Source of the DNA: Ferrovum sp.
Lineage (GTDB): Bacteria > Pseudomonadota > Gammaproteobacteria > Burkholderiales > Ferrovaceae
NCBI GenBank assembly: GCA_019456405.1
Contig: WJXM01000021.1
Coordinates: 62,001-126,000 of the forward strand
DNA length: 64,000 bases
Direction of reading: 5' to 3'
Positions 34,814 to 43,410 of this stretch are shown piece by piece. The notes beneath the pieces are model-generated. The model saw only the letters and a list, made by a program, of their open reading frames with translations. It was not told the origin of the DNA and searched no databases. Every line of letters begins with the position of its first letter. Position 1 is the stretch's first letter. The position numbers and the translations under genes are program-made.

Positions 34814-34985
34814 GAATTATTTTTGAAAAAATAAAATTTTTTTTCTGCCTTCAAAAATTGTCTCAATTCTGCACCGTCAGGAGAAATGGCAGGGTAAATC
34901 CCCGGTTGTTCCAGCCTTTGAGAGAGGCTTCCCCTCAGGATAATGACATGTTGAATGCGTCCTCCCCATTTCTCAGAGAGTTTCC

Positions 34986-36134
34986 ATGGACAACGAGAGC
35001 GATCTCGAAAAAACCGAACAACCTTCACAACGGCGTCTCGATCAGGCGCACGAAGAAGGTCAGGTCGCCCGTTCTCGCGAACTGTCCACCTTTATGGCCT
35101 TATTGGCGGGGGGAGGGGGATTGTGGTTCATGGGGGAACATTTGCGTCAATCCTTGTTGAGGTTGGTACGTCAGGGTTTGAGTTTCGATGCAGGGGTGGC
35201 CACGGATCCCGTTCGGATGATGGAAAGGTTTTCATGGTTGTCACTGGAAACCGTGGAAGTGTTTTTGCCCTTTTTGGGTTTGCTCCTGGTCACGGCAATT
35301 TTCTCCCCTCTCCTGCTGAACGGGTGGTTGTTCAGTTTCAAACCGCTGCAACCGAACTTTTCTCGTCTGGACCCCCTGGCGGGTATCGGACGCATGTTTT
35401 CTGCCCAGGGGGGAGTGGAATTGGGTAAAAGCATTGCCAAGGCCGGGGTGGTGGGAGGGGCCGGGGTCTGGGCTGTGTGGCATTATTTGGATCAGACCCT
35501 GATGCTTCCTGCCTTGTCTCTTCCTTCCGCCACTCTCCAGATGGGGACCTTGGTGGGTAATTCCTTTTTGGCCATGTTGGCGGGGATGATGCTGGTGGCC
35601 GCAGTGGATGTGCCTTTTCAGTTGTGGGAGCACAATCGTCGACTTCGCATGACCAAGGACGAGATTCGTCAAGAGTCCAAGGAAACCGAAGGGGATCCTC
35701 AGATCAAGGGCAAGATCCGAACTCTGCAGCGTGAAAGGGCGCGTCGGCGCATGATGGCCCAGATACCGACTGCGGATGTGGTCGTGACCAATCCTACCCA
35801 CTATGCGGTGGTCCTGCGCTACCAGGAGGGCGTCATGCGTGCTCCTATCGTGGTGGCAAAAGGGGTCCATCTGGTGGCGGAACGCATTCGCTCAGTGGCA
35901 GCCACGCATCGCATTCCTGTGGTGGAGGCACCTGCGTTGGCACGCGCCTTATATGCCCATACCGAGTTGGAACACCCGGTTCCGGAAGCACTTTATCTTG
36001 CAGTTGCCGAGATATTGGCCTATGCCTACCAGTTACAACGGCAGCGCAAGGAAGGAGGAGGCGTTCCTCACCCCCCTCAAAATCTTCCTGTTCCCGTTGA
36101 ACTTGATCCGGAAAACCGGGTGAGCCCGTCATGA
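34986..36134 (+). CDS. flhB: Flagellar export switch protein FlhB
   Basis: A 382-residue inner-membrane component of the flagellar type III export gate that changes substrate class when the hook is complete. It begins MDNESDLEKTEQPSQRRLDQ, then has four membrane helices. The cytoplasmic domain carries the self-cleavage site N269-P270-T271-H272 in VVVTNPTHYAVVL. Its ATGA overlap with flhA (36131-36134) shows tight coupling in flhB-flhA-flhF-flhG-fliA. Confidence 0.97.
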   Translation: MDNESDLEKTEQPSQRRLDQAHEEGQVARSRELSTFMALLAGGGGLWFMGEHLRQSLLRLVRQGLSFDAGVATDPVRMMERFSWLSLETVEVFLPFLGLLLVTAIFSPLLLNGWLFSFKPLQPNFSRLDPLAGIGRMFSAQGGVELGKSIAKAGVVGGAGVWAVWHYLDQTLMLPALSLPSATLQMGTLVGNSFLAMLAGMMLVAAVDVPFQLWEHNRRLRMTKDEIRQESKETEGDPQIKGKIRTLQRERARRRMMAQIPTADVVVTNPTHYAVVLRYQEGVMRAPIVVAKGVHLVAERIRSVAATHRIPVVEAPALARALYAHTELEHPVPEALYLAVAEILAYAYQLQRQRKEGGGVPHPPQNLPVPVELDPENRVSPS

Positions 36135-38218
36135 ATGCATTGATGACGGTTCAGGGGCTGTTTAAAGGGGCTGGAAGCAAGGGATTGGCAGGTCCCGTGC
36201 TCATCATTTTGGTATTGAGCATGATGGTGTTGCCTCTGCCCGCGTTTTTACTGGACATCTTTTTTACCTTCAACATCGCTGTTTCGATCATGGTGTTGCT
36301 GGTCAGTATGAATACGCTGAAACCCCTTGAGTTTTCTGCTTTTCCGACAGTGTTGCTGATGACTACCCTGCTGCGCCTGTCCTTGAATGTGGCCTCCACC
36401 AGAATTGTTTTACTGGAGGGGCATACCGGGCCAGACGCTGCGGGGAAGGTCATCGAGTCCTTCGGGCACTTCCTGGTGGGTGGGAATTTTGCGGTGGGGA
36501 TCGTGGTTTTTCTGATTCTGGTGGTCATCAACTTTGTCGTGATCACCAAGGGAGCCGGTCGAATCGCGGAAGTGGGGGCTCGTTTTACTCTGGATGCCAT
36601 GCCTGGCAAACAAATGGCGATCGATGCTGATCTCAATGCGGGATTGATCGGCGAGGATGAAGCGCGTAAGCGTCGTACTACCATTGCCCAGGAAGCGGAT
36701 TTTTATGGGTCCATGGATGGGGCCAGCAAATTTGTGCGCGGGGATGCCGTTGCAGGTATCATGATTTTGCTCATCAATATCATTGGCGGATTCATTGTCG
36801 GGGTCCTGCAGCATAATCTGGATGTGGCGACAGCAGCCAAGAACTACACGTTGTTGACCATTGGAGATGGGCTGGTGGCGCAGATTCCCTCCCTGGTCAT
36901 TTCCACCGCAGCTGGGGTGGTGGTCAGTCGCGTATCCACCGATGAAAACATTGGTCAGCAACTGATGGGTCAGGTTTTTACTCAACCTCTGGTCCTCATT
37001 TTGACTGGAACTATCGTGGGGGCCTTGGGGTTGGTGCCGGGTATGCCACACTTTGCTTTTCTGCTGTTTGCTGCCATTCTGGGCGGGTGGGGAACCACTC
37101 TGTGGAAACGTCAGCGTCTCGAAGCAGTACAGGCTGCCTTGCCTCCGGCCCCCACTCAGGTTTCCCTCGAGGCGCCGGAAGCCACATGGGAAGATGTGAC
37201 CCCCATCGATGTATTGGGCCTGGAAGTCGGCTACCGTCTGATTTCATTGGTGGATAAGGAGCGTGACGGGGATCTGCTGCGGAGGATCAAGGGCTTGCGG
37301 CGTAAGTTTGCTCAGGAAGTAGGATTTCTGCCCCCCGCCATTCATATTCGCGATAATCTGGAATTACGCCCCAATGCCTATCGAGTCACGCTGAAAGGTG
37401 CTGAAATCGGGAGCGGGGAGGCATTGCCCGGGCAATTTCTGGCCATCAATCCTGGACAGGTTACAGGGACATTGCAAGGAACGCTCACCCAGGACCCGGC
37501 TTTTGGGTTGCCTGCGGTCTGGATTGAAGCGGTGCTCAAGGATCACGCTCAGGCGCTGGGTTACACGGTAGTAGATGCCAGTACGGTGGTGGCTACTCAT
37601 CTCAGCCACCTCATCCATCTTCAGGGAGCTTCTCTGTTGGGGATACAGGAATTGCACCAGTTGCTGGAACATGTGGCCAAGTCATCCCCCAAACTGACCG
37701 AGGAGTTGGTTCCCAAGATCCTCTCTCATGCCGTGTTGCAAAAAGTTCTTCAGAATCTGTTGGAAGAAGGCGTGCCCATTCGCGATATGCGCAGCATCCT
37801 GGAAACACTTTCCAAATATGTGACGATGTCGCAAGACCCGATTTACCTGACGGCTCAGGTAAGAGTGGCCCTGGGACCGGCAATCATTCAACAACTCTAT
37901 CCTGCTTCTCAGGAGTTACAGGTGATTGCCATGGATAAGGAACTGGAACATCTTCTGTCTCAGGCCATGCAAGCCGGAGGTCTGCAACAGGCCATCGAAC
38001 CGGGTCTGGCGGATACACTATTACGTGAGACCCGAATGGCGGCAGAGCGCCAGGAAATGATGGGGTTTCCGACAGTCTTGTTGGTGCCGGGACAATTGCG
38101 TGATTTACTGGCCCGCTTTCTCAAGCGGACCTTGCCTCAATTGAAAGTGATTGCTCAGGATGAAGTGCCTGGGTTTAAAACCGTGAAAGTGACATCGCTG
38201 GTAGGAGGACGACTGTGA
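36131..38218 (+). CDS. flhA: Flagellar export gate protein FlhA
   Basis: A 695-residue export-gate protein. The N-terminal half has about eight membrane helices (VLSMMVLPLPAFLLDIFFTF, SAFPTVLLMTTLLRLSLNVA) and the conserved FHIPEP-type loop (ITKGAGRIAEVGARFTLDAM, PGKQMAIDADLNAGLI). The C-terminal half (about 350-690) is the cytosolic ring that docks export chaperones such as FliS and FlgN. It overlaps flhB at its start and flhF at its end (GTGA at 38215-38218). Confidence 0.97.
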   Translation: MNALMTVQGLFKGAGSKGLAGPVLIILVLSMMVLPLPAFLLDIFFTFNIAVSIMVLLVSMNTLKPLEFSAFPTVLLMTTLLRLSLNVASTRIVLLEGHTGPDAAGKVIESFGHFLVGGNFAVGIVVFLILVVINFVVITKGAGRIAEVGARFTLDAMPGKQMAIDADLNAGLIGEDEARKRRTTIAQEADFYGSMDGASKFVRGDAVAGIMILLINIIGGFIVGVLQHNLDVATAAKNYTLLTIGDGLVAQIPSLVISTAAGVVVSRVSTDENIGQQLMGQVFTQPLVLILTGTIVGALGLVPGMPHFAFLLFAAILGGWGTTLWKRQRLEAVQAALPPAPTQVSLEAPEATWEDVTPIDVLGLEVGYRLISLVDKERDGDLLRRIKGLRRKFAQEVGFLPPAIHIRDNLELRPNAYRVTLKGAEIGSGEALPGQFLAINPGQVTGTLQGTLTQDPAFGLPAVWIEAVLKDHAQALGYTVVDASTVVATHLSHLIHLQGASLLGIQELHQLLEHVAKSSPKLTEELVPKILSHAVLQKVLQNLLEEGVPIRDMRSILETLSKYVTMSQDPIYLTAQVRVALGPAIIQQLYPASQELQVIAMDKELEHLLSQAMQAGGLQQAIEPGLADTLLRETRMAAERQEMMGFPTVLLVPGQLRDLLARFLKRTLPQLKVIAQDEVPGFKTVKVTSLVGGRL

Positions 38219-39312
38219 AGGCACAAACAAGAACCATCAGGGCTTTGACCGCGCGGGATGCATTGCGTCAGGTGCGGGTGGAAATGGGGGAGGATGCCGT
38301 CATCCTGTCCAACCGTCGGGTGGGCGACCATGTGGAAATCGTGGCTGCCGCGCACGCTGCCCTTGCCCAACTAGAGCAGGGAGGAAAAAATGAGGAAAAA
38401 GAGAATGTCGCTCAATTGATGAAAGAGATCCGACGGTTGCAGTCGGATTTGCAGAGCCAACTGGTTTCCTTGGCAACGCCCAATGTTCACGCCACCAAAA
38501 AAGGCAAGATTCAGCGCAGCATGGTGCGGATGGGGTTCGGCTCGGCTCTGACCGAGCAGATTCTCGACCAGATGCCGGAACACGTGGGTTTGGGTTGGGT
38601 GACTCAGGTGCTGGAGCGAAATTTGCGCGCCTTGCGCGGAGATGAGGTCATCGTGGGGGGGGGTGGAGTTTTTGCCCTGGTGGGACCGACAGGAGTGGGG
38701 AAGACGACCACCACCGCCAAACTGGCGGCTCGGGCAGTGGTCCGTTATGGGGCGGCTCGAGTGGGGCTCGTGACCACGGACAGTTATCGCGTGGGTGCCC
38801 ATGAACAATTGCGCATCTACGGGCGCATTCTCGGGGTTCCGGTGCATACGGTCAAGGATGCAGCGGATCTCAAAACGACATTGAACGGATTACGCGACAA
38901 ACATCTGGTACTGGTCGATACCATGGGCATGGGGCAACGCGATGGCCGCGTCCAGGAACAGAACGATCAGCTGGATACGTTGGGCGTGCGACGTTTGTTA
39001 TTGCTTAATGCAACCTGTAACCTGCATACTCTGGAAGATGTGGTCCGGGTCTACCGTACCCCTAATGTATTGGGGTGTATCCCGACCAAGTTGGATGAGG
39101 CATTGGCCATGGGAGGAATACTCGATGTGGCGATCCGTCATCGTCTGCCGCTGTGCTATGTTGCCAATGGACAGCGGGTTCCAGAAGACTTGCGCGAAGC
39201 GAATCTGGGGGGGCTTTTGCAAGCAACTTTCAATAGCCTCGAAATGGTGGGATACAATGGTGCGCTACCCCTCGAATTTTCTTTGGAGAGCGGGGGCATG
39301 AGCCATGCCTGA
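38215..39312 (+). CDS. flhF: Flagellar placement GTPase FlhF
   Basis: A 365-residue SRP-type GTPase that sets the site and number of polar flagella. The GTG start overlaps the flhA stop. It has an N-terminal basic region, a helical N domain (about 70-150), then the G domain with the P-loop GPTGVGKTTTTAKLAAR (K163), TTDSYRVGAHEQL, LVDTMGMGQRD and TKLDEA. The usual DTAG of the G3 motif appears as DTMG. Presence of FlhF implies polar flagella even though flhDC is present. Confidence 0.95.
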   Translation: MKAQTRTIRALTARDALRQVRVEMGEDAVILSNRRVGDHVEIVAAAHAALAQLEQGGKNEEKENVAQLMKEIRRLQSDLQSQLVSLATPNVHATKKGKIQRSMVRMGFGSALTEQILDQMPEHVGLGWVTQVLERNLRALRGDEVIVGGGGVFALVGPTGVGKTTTTAKLAARAVVRYGAARVGLVTTDSYRVGAHEQLRIYGRILGVPVHTVKDAADLKTTLNGLRDKHLVLVDTMGMGQRDGRVQEQNDQLDTLGVRRLLLLNATCNLHTLEDVVRVYRTPNVLGCIPTKLDEALAMGGILDVAIRHRLPLCYVANGQRVPEDLREANLGGLLQATFNSLEMVGYNGALPLEFSLESGGMSHA

Positions 39313-40171
39313 CCTTGGAGAACGCGACCAGGCCAGTGGGCTGCGCCGCCTGATTTCTCCTCAGCACTGTCGGGTTCTCACCGTTCTGGGTAGCCGTCCG
39401 GGGGCGGGTGCTTCTTTGGTCGTGGCAGGGTTGGCTTGTGTCGGTGATTGCGCTTCGTCCATGTTGGTGTTGGATGAACACCTGGGACCTCGCCATCTGG
39501 GTCGGATCCTCAACCTCCGCATGCGCTATGACGCACGACAGGTTTTGGAGGGCCATCTCGACTGGGCCCGAGCCCTAGTGTCGATCGGTCCACAGGTGGA
39601 TTATCTCAACTTGGGCCGGGTCAAGGCAACGCCTGCGGCCGTGCCTTGGTCGGGGTTGATTGCCTTGGCGCGTCAGCGCTCCCATGTGCTGGTGGATAGT
39701 GCCTCACCGGGGCTGGCTCAACGAATCCGTGGGCCGTACGAAAACACCCGCGCTTCTGTCCTGTGGGTGATCGATGAAGCTGATTCATGGACCGCCTGCC
39801 AAAAACGTTTGAGTCACTCCTTGCATCATTCGCCAACGGCAGTGGGGGGAGTCATCAATCGGGCGACGAGTTGGGACAAAGTGCTCGAATGGCAGGGACG
39901 CTGTCGTACTCTGGTTCAGTCCATCGGACTGGAATATCGTGATTTTGGTTTCTTGCCCCTTGTCCAAAGGTCCGCTCATGACACACAATGGCGTTTTGAC
40001 AAGAAGGGGGGTTTGCCTTCGGTATCCCTGCCCCAGTCCTTGATTCGTCTCAGGACTCAGATATTGTCCTGGAACCCGGTGGTGCGAATCCAGGGCACCG
40101 CTCAGGCGGGTGAAAGCAACGGATTTTCATGGGGGGAGAGGAAAGCGCGGGTGGCCTGGGGAGGGAGGTGA
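39305..40171 (+). CDS. flhG: FlhG-like MinD-family ATPase with degenerate P-loop
   Basis: A 288-residue protein in the position of FlhG (FleN), the MinD-type ATPase that counters FlhF and limits flagellar number. It overlaps flhF by 8 bp and precedes fliA. The deviant Walker A region reads GSRPGAGAS (residues 29-37). The signature lysine is replaced by R31 and the P-loop lysine by A36, so ATP binding or hydrolysis is probably lost or altered. The switch-like stretch HVLVDSASPGLAQRIRG and ASVLWVIDEADSW resemble MinD-family strands. The C-terminal tail is basic. Identification rests on gene order and weak similarity. Confidence 0.72.
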   Translation: MPDLGERDQASGLRRLISPQHCRVLTVLGSRPGAGASLVVAGLACVGDCASSMLVLDEHLGPRHLGRILNLRMRYDARQVLEGHLDWARALVSIGPQVDYLNLGRVKATPAAVPWSGLIALARQRSHVLVDSASPGLAQRIRGPYENTRASVLWVIDEADSWTACQKRLSHSLHHSPTAVGGVINRATSWDKVLEWQGRCRTLVQSIGLEYRDFGFLPLVQRSAHDTQWRFDKKGGLPSVSLPQSLIRLRTQILSWNPVVRIQGTAQAGESNGFSWGERKARVAWGGR

Positions 40172-40173
40172 GG

Positions 40174-40890
40174 ATGTATACATCCGCAGGTCTGGAAGAC
40201 AAGGAAGATTGTCTGAAAACCTTTGCGCCTCTGGTCAAGCGTATTGCGCATCATCTGATGACCCGTTTGCCTGGAAGTGTGGAAGTGGATGATTTGATTC
40301 AGGCGGGAATGATGGGTCTGCTGGAGGCTTCGACGCGCTATGACGAACTGCGCGGCGCACAGTTCGAGACCTATGCTGGACAACGCATTCGGGGGGCCAT
40401 GCTGGACGAGTTGCGCCAGTCGGACTGGATGCCGCGCAATCTGCGGCGTGACACCAGGCGGGTCGAGCAAGCCATCAGTCGTCTTCAGCAACGGCAAGGC
40501 AAGACTCCCAGTGAATCGGAGGTAGCCCATGAACTGGAAATGAGTTTGACCGACTATCAGACGTTATTGTTTGAAGCGCGGGGTGCGCAGTTGCTGTATT
40601 ACGAAGATTTCCGCGAACAGGACGGGGAAGAATCCTTCTTTGATCGCCATGAGTTCGGGCATGATCTCGAACCCATGGCTTTACTGGGGAACCAGCGTTT
40701 TCAGATGGCCCTGGTGGAGGCCATCGAAGAATTGCCGGAACGTGAACGGATGATGATGGGGTTGCATTACGAACAGGAGATGAACTTGAAGGAAATTGGC
40801 GAAGTGCTGGGTGTCAGTGAGTCGCGCGTCAGCCAGATCCATACTCAGGCAGTGGCACGTCTGCGCAGCCGTCTCAAGAGTCATCACTGA
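40174..40890 (+). CDS. fliA: Flagellar sigma factor FliA (sigma-28)
   Basis: A 238-residue sigma factor for late flagellar and chemotaxis genes. The ATG at 40174 has GGAGG 6 nt upstream and begins MYTSAGL; the longer frame into flhG is rejected. Region 2 contains VEVDDLIQAGMMGLLEA and FETYAGQRIRGAMLDELRQS. Region 3 follows around SRLQQRQGKTPSESEVAHEL. Region 4 holds ALVEAIEELPERERMMMGLH and VLGVSESRVSQIHTQAVARL. It is held inactive by FlgM, encoded 2 kb away. Perfect target promoters in the window fit its known consensus. Confidence 0.97.
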   Translation: MYTSAGLEDKEDCLKTFAPLVKRIAHHLMTRLPGSVEVDDLIQAGMMGLLEASTRYDELRGAQFETYAGQRIRGAMLDELRQSDWMPRNLRRDTRRVEQAISRLQQRQGKTPSESEVAHELEMSLTDYQTLLFEARGAQLLYYEDFREQDGEESFFDRHEFGHDLEPMALLGNQRFQMALVEAIEELPERERMMMGLHYEQEMNLKEIGEVLGVSESRVSQIHTQAVARLRSRLKSHH

Positions 40891-40892
40891 GC

Positions 40893-41633
40893 ATGGATAT
40901 TCTGAGTATTTTCGGGCTGATTTTCGGGGTGATGGCGGTCCTGATCGGTCAATGGCTGGAGGGAGGAGCACTGTCCAGTCTGTTTCAGTTGACTGCGTTT
41001 GTGATCGTGATGGGCGGAACGCTGGGTGCAATTCTTTTGCAAACTCCCTGGAATGTCTTTTCTCTGGGGATGCGAATGTTGCCCTGGGTGTGGTGGAAAC
41101 CTGTGTTTCATACGGCAGAATTGCACAGCCAGGTAGTGGAATGGAGCAAAATTGCCCGGCGTGATGGGTTATTGGCGTTGGAACCCCATGTGGGGCGACA
41201 AACCGATCCCCTGATCAGCAAGGGATTGCAGATGGTGGTGGATGGGTTGGATGCGCAGCATATCCGTGCGGCACTGCAGGTGGATATTCAGGGGTATGAA
41301 CGTTTGCGCTGGCCGGCCGCACGGATGTGGGAGCAGGCGGCCGGGTATGCGCCCACCATCGGTATGCTGGGTGCGGTTTTGGGACTGGTGCAAGTCATGG
41401 AACGGTTGGGAGACCCGGCCCAGTTGGGCGCAGGGATCGCGGTGGCCTTCGTCTCGACTATTTATGGGGTGGGCTTTGCCAACCTGTTTTTTTTCCCGGT
41501 TGCCAACAAGTTGAAATTTCTGGTCCAGCAGCAAATCGCCACCTATGAAATGGTGGTGGATGGTTTATTATTGATTTCGCACGGTGAGAATCCACATTTT
41601 GTTCAAGGAAAACTCGAGGGTTATCTATCCTGA
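40893..41633 (+). CDS. motC: Second flagellar stator protein, MotC (MotA family)
   Basis: A 246-residue four-helix stator protein. It starts MDILSIFGLIFGVMAVLIGQ 2 bp after fliA. Family segments are FVIVMGGTLGAILLQTPWNV, KGLQMVVDGLDAQHIRAALQ and GYAPTIGMLGAVLGLVQVME, with the final helix VSTIYGVGFANLFFFPVANK. The position next to fliA and pairing with a MotB homologue match the motCD stators of Pseudomonas. It is a second set in addition to motAB here. Confidence 0.93.
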   Translation: MDILSIFGLIFGVMAVLIGQWLEGGALSSLFQLTAFVIVMGGTLGAILLQTPWNVFSLGMRMLPWVWWKPVFHTAELHSQVVEWSKIARRDGLLALEPHVGRQTDPLISKGLQMVVDGLDAQHIRAALQVDIQGYERLRWPAARMWEQAAGYAPTIGMLGAVLGLVQVMERLGDPAQLGAGIAVAFVSTIYGVGFANLFFFPVANKLKFLVQQQIATYEMVVDGLLLISHGENPHFVQGKLEGYLS

Positions 41634-41634
41634 A

Positions 41635-42408
41635 TTGGCGCGACATGCGCGTCGCGCCGAACGGGATCATAGCGAACAGCGCTGGCTGGTATCCTATTCG
41701 GACTTCATTACGTTGCTTTTTGCCTTCTTTGTGGTGATGTACGCCATTTCTGCGGTGAACCAGGCAAAATATGCGCGCTTTCACAGTGCCATCAATTCGG
41801 CATTCAAGGAAAATGTTCGTCAGGGATCTTCTGGCGTGCTGGTCATTGAGCAAGATTCGGTGATCAAGTCATTGATCGATGAACGGAATTCACAGTTCGT
41901 CGAACTTCAGCGCCGCCAGCAGGACAGTATCCGTGCCATGCTCCATCAGTTGGATAGCGTGCTGGCCCCTTTGGTCAAACAGGGTATGGTGCGGGTCGTG
42001 CAAACCGGACGGGGCATCGTGATCGACTTGAATGCGCAAGTGCTGTTTCAGGAAGGGGACGCAGACCTGCAGGCCAATGCCCGCCCCCCCCTGGACGAGG
42101 TGGCCAGGGTATTGAAGACCACTGGGCTGGCAGTGGAAGTCAAGGGACATACGGATAACATTCCCATCAGTACCGCTCGTTATCCTTCCAATTGGGAACT
42201 GTCCACTGCCCGTGCCAGCCAGGTCGTGCGTTTCTTCATCGAAGACGGCGTGGCCGGACAGCGTTTGACCGCAGCAGGGGACGCGGAGAATGATCCCCTC
42301 GTACCGAATGATTCTCCGGAAGACAGAGCCCGCAATCGTCGTGTCACCGTCACTGTTTTGACGCCCATGCTCAAACCTGCGGAACAGAACGACTATTGGG
42401 GAAAGTGA
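41635..42408 (+). CDS. motD: Second flagellar stator protein, MotD (MotB family)
   Basis: A 257-residue stator partner of MotC. I choose the TTG at 41635, 1 bp after the motC stop. It gives MARHARRAERDHSEQRWLVS, very like other MotD starts; the GTG at 41584 inside motC is less likely. The membrane helix carries the ion-binding Asp in SYSDFITLLFAFFVVMYAIS. The OmpA-like domain contains EVKGHTDNIPI, WELSTARASQVVRFF and RARNRRVTVTVL. It converges with flgN, stop codon to stop codon. Confidence 0.92.
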   Translation: MARHARRAERDHSEQRWLVSYSDFITLLFAFFVVMYAISAVNQAKYARFHSAINSAFKENVRQGSSGVLVIEQDSVIKSLIDERNSQFVELQRRQQDSIRAMLHQLDSVLAPLVKQGMVRVVQTGRGIVIDLNAQVLFQEGDADLQANARPPLDEVARVLKTTGLAVEVKGHTDNIPISTARYPSNWELSTARASQVVRFFIEDGVAGQRLTAAGDAENDPLVPNDSPEDRARNRRVTVTVLTPMLKPAEQNDYWGK

Positions 42409-42840
42409 TCAACCCGAGGCCAGAGGCCGTCCTGTTCCTGCAGCGGGGGCCTGAGTTTGGCCGTCCGGACCGTAGAGCGTGGCTTTCTGGGCCGCTTGCT
42501 GAAGAATCGTCAGGGCTTGCTGATTGTGTCGCAGACGAATCTGAATCAATTCTCCGTTGGTTCGGTTGGTTGTTTCGGCTTTTTGAGTATCTGCCAGAAG
42601 GGCGCTCAGGCGGTCTGTACAAAGCCCGGCAGGGGGGGCTCCCAACTCACGGCGGGTGGTGGTCAGGTCGATCAGTCTTTGGGCAAGCTGGTTTTTCTTC
42701 TCGGCGAGAGGAATGAGCGAAAGGGTTTCACCTGACATCAATAACCCTTGTTCTTCATCCAAAAGTGCCTGAAATTGCTCCAGAGCCAGAATTTCTTCAT
42801 CCAGAGCGGCTTCCCAAGCCGAGACGGAAGATGACATCAC
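42409..42840 (-). CDS. flgN: Flagellar export chaperone FlgN
   Basis: A 143-residue helical protein, the chaperone for the hook-filament junction proteins FlgK and FlgL. It is recognised by its helical N-terminal half (LDEEILALEQFQALLDEEQG, LIPLAEKKNQLAQRLIDL) and the C-terminal NGELIQIRLRHNQQALTIL, plus its place right after flgM. The last 25 residues are a low-complexity Ala/Gly/Pro tail. Start is one of two adjacent ATGs (42840 or 42837). Confidence 0.88.
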   Translation of the reverse strand: MMSSSVSAWEAALDEEILALEQFQALLDEEQGLLMSGETLSLIPLAEKKNQLAQRLIDLTTTRRELGAPPAGLCTDRLSALLADTQKAETTNRTNGELIQIRLRHNQQALTILQQAAQKATLYGPDGQTQAPAAGTGRPLASG

Positions 42841-42844
42841 TGCC

Positions 42845-43189
42845 TCAGTGTCCGCTCGCCTGAATCAAGCTTTTGACCGAAGCAATAAGGCCCGAGGCCA
42901 CGGCATGGGCGTTGACCTGGAAGCGACCTTCGCTGATGGCCTGACGTACCGCGGCGACTTTGCTGAGATCGACTCCAGACGTTGCGGCAATGGTTGCCTT
43001 CAACTGAGTTGCGGTTCCGCCGATATGAACGGTAGTCCCGGAAGCCGCTCCTGAACTGGTGGTGCCCGTCTCACCGGTCGTGCGAGTTCCCTGTGGCGAT
43101 GCGGAAGAAGAGGCTGCGGAAGAAGTTCGACCTGAACCGCCCTGAATCGGGGTGGGTGGGGCGGATTTGACGGTTTTGTCTATTTTCAC
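42845..43189 (-). CDS. flgM: Anti-sigma-28 factor FlgM
   Basis: A 114-residue inhibitor of FliA that is exported when the hook is finished. The GTG start at 43189 is preceded by GGGAG. The first 55 residues are Ser/Thr/Gly-rich and probably disordered. The C-terminal half (GVDLSKVAAVRQAISEGRFQ, VNAHAVASGLIASVKSL) is the FliA-binding region. A perfect FliA promoter lies about 35 bp upstream, giving the expected autoregulated loop, with flgN 4 bp downstream. Confidence 0.93.
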   Translation of the reverse strand: MKIDKTVKSAPPTPIQGGSGRTSSAASSSASPQGTRTTGETGTTSSGAASGTTVHIGGTATQLKATIAATSGVDLSKVAAVRQAISEGRFQVNAHAVASGLIASVKSLIQASGH

Positions 43190-43222
43190 GGGAGTCTCCC
43201 AATAAGACTGTTCATGGCTGGA

Positions 43223-43249
43223 TTATCGGCAACCCAGAGCAAAACTTTA
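43223..43249 (-). promoter_or_regulatory. Perfect sigma-28 promoter for flgMN
   Basis: Minus strand: TAAAGTTT (43242-43249), an 11-bp spacer and GCCGATAA (43223-43230). All 16 defined bases match the FliA consensus. The predicted start lies about 27 bp upstream of the flgM GTG. Confidence 0.88.
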
Positions 43250-43279
43250 GGCGAATTCTGAGAATCGAACCAACTTTTC

Positions 43280-43393
43280 ATGGATTCTACACAACTTTTC
43301 AATGGATTGAGCGGAAAAACTGCTTCATTTCCCCTCTTCGATGCGGACGGGCAAGCCGCATACTACTGTGATGCAGAGGGTTGGGTTTTCTGA
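43280..43393 (+). CDS. Possible small ORF (37 aa) before parA
   Basis: ATG 43280 opens MDSTQLFNGLSGKTASFPLF and closes ...DAEGWVF at TGA 43391-43393, 17 bp before the parA ATG. There is no clear ribosome-binding site and no recognised family. It is reported because the spacer between flgM and parA is otherwise empty on the plus strand and the composition looks protein-like. It may be chance. Confidence 0.22.
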   Translation: MDSTQLFNGLSGKTASFPLFDADGQAAYYCDAEGWVF

Positions 43394-43410
43394 AGTGTGA
43401 CGGGAGCGGC

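Larger units (their letters stand above)
34563..34985. other. Divergent flhD-flhB control region
   Basis: A 423-bp spacer between the master-regulator operon (minus) and flhB (plus). It is AT-rich between about 34640 and 34870. It contains a perfect sigma-28 promoter on the minus strand, a possible 44-codon frame starting right at its transcription start, and a 9-bp inverted repeat; each is listed separately. Early-gene FlhDC sites before flhB and the housekeeping flhDC promoter are expected here, but I could not pick them out with confidence. Confidence 0.6.
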
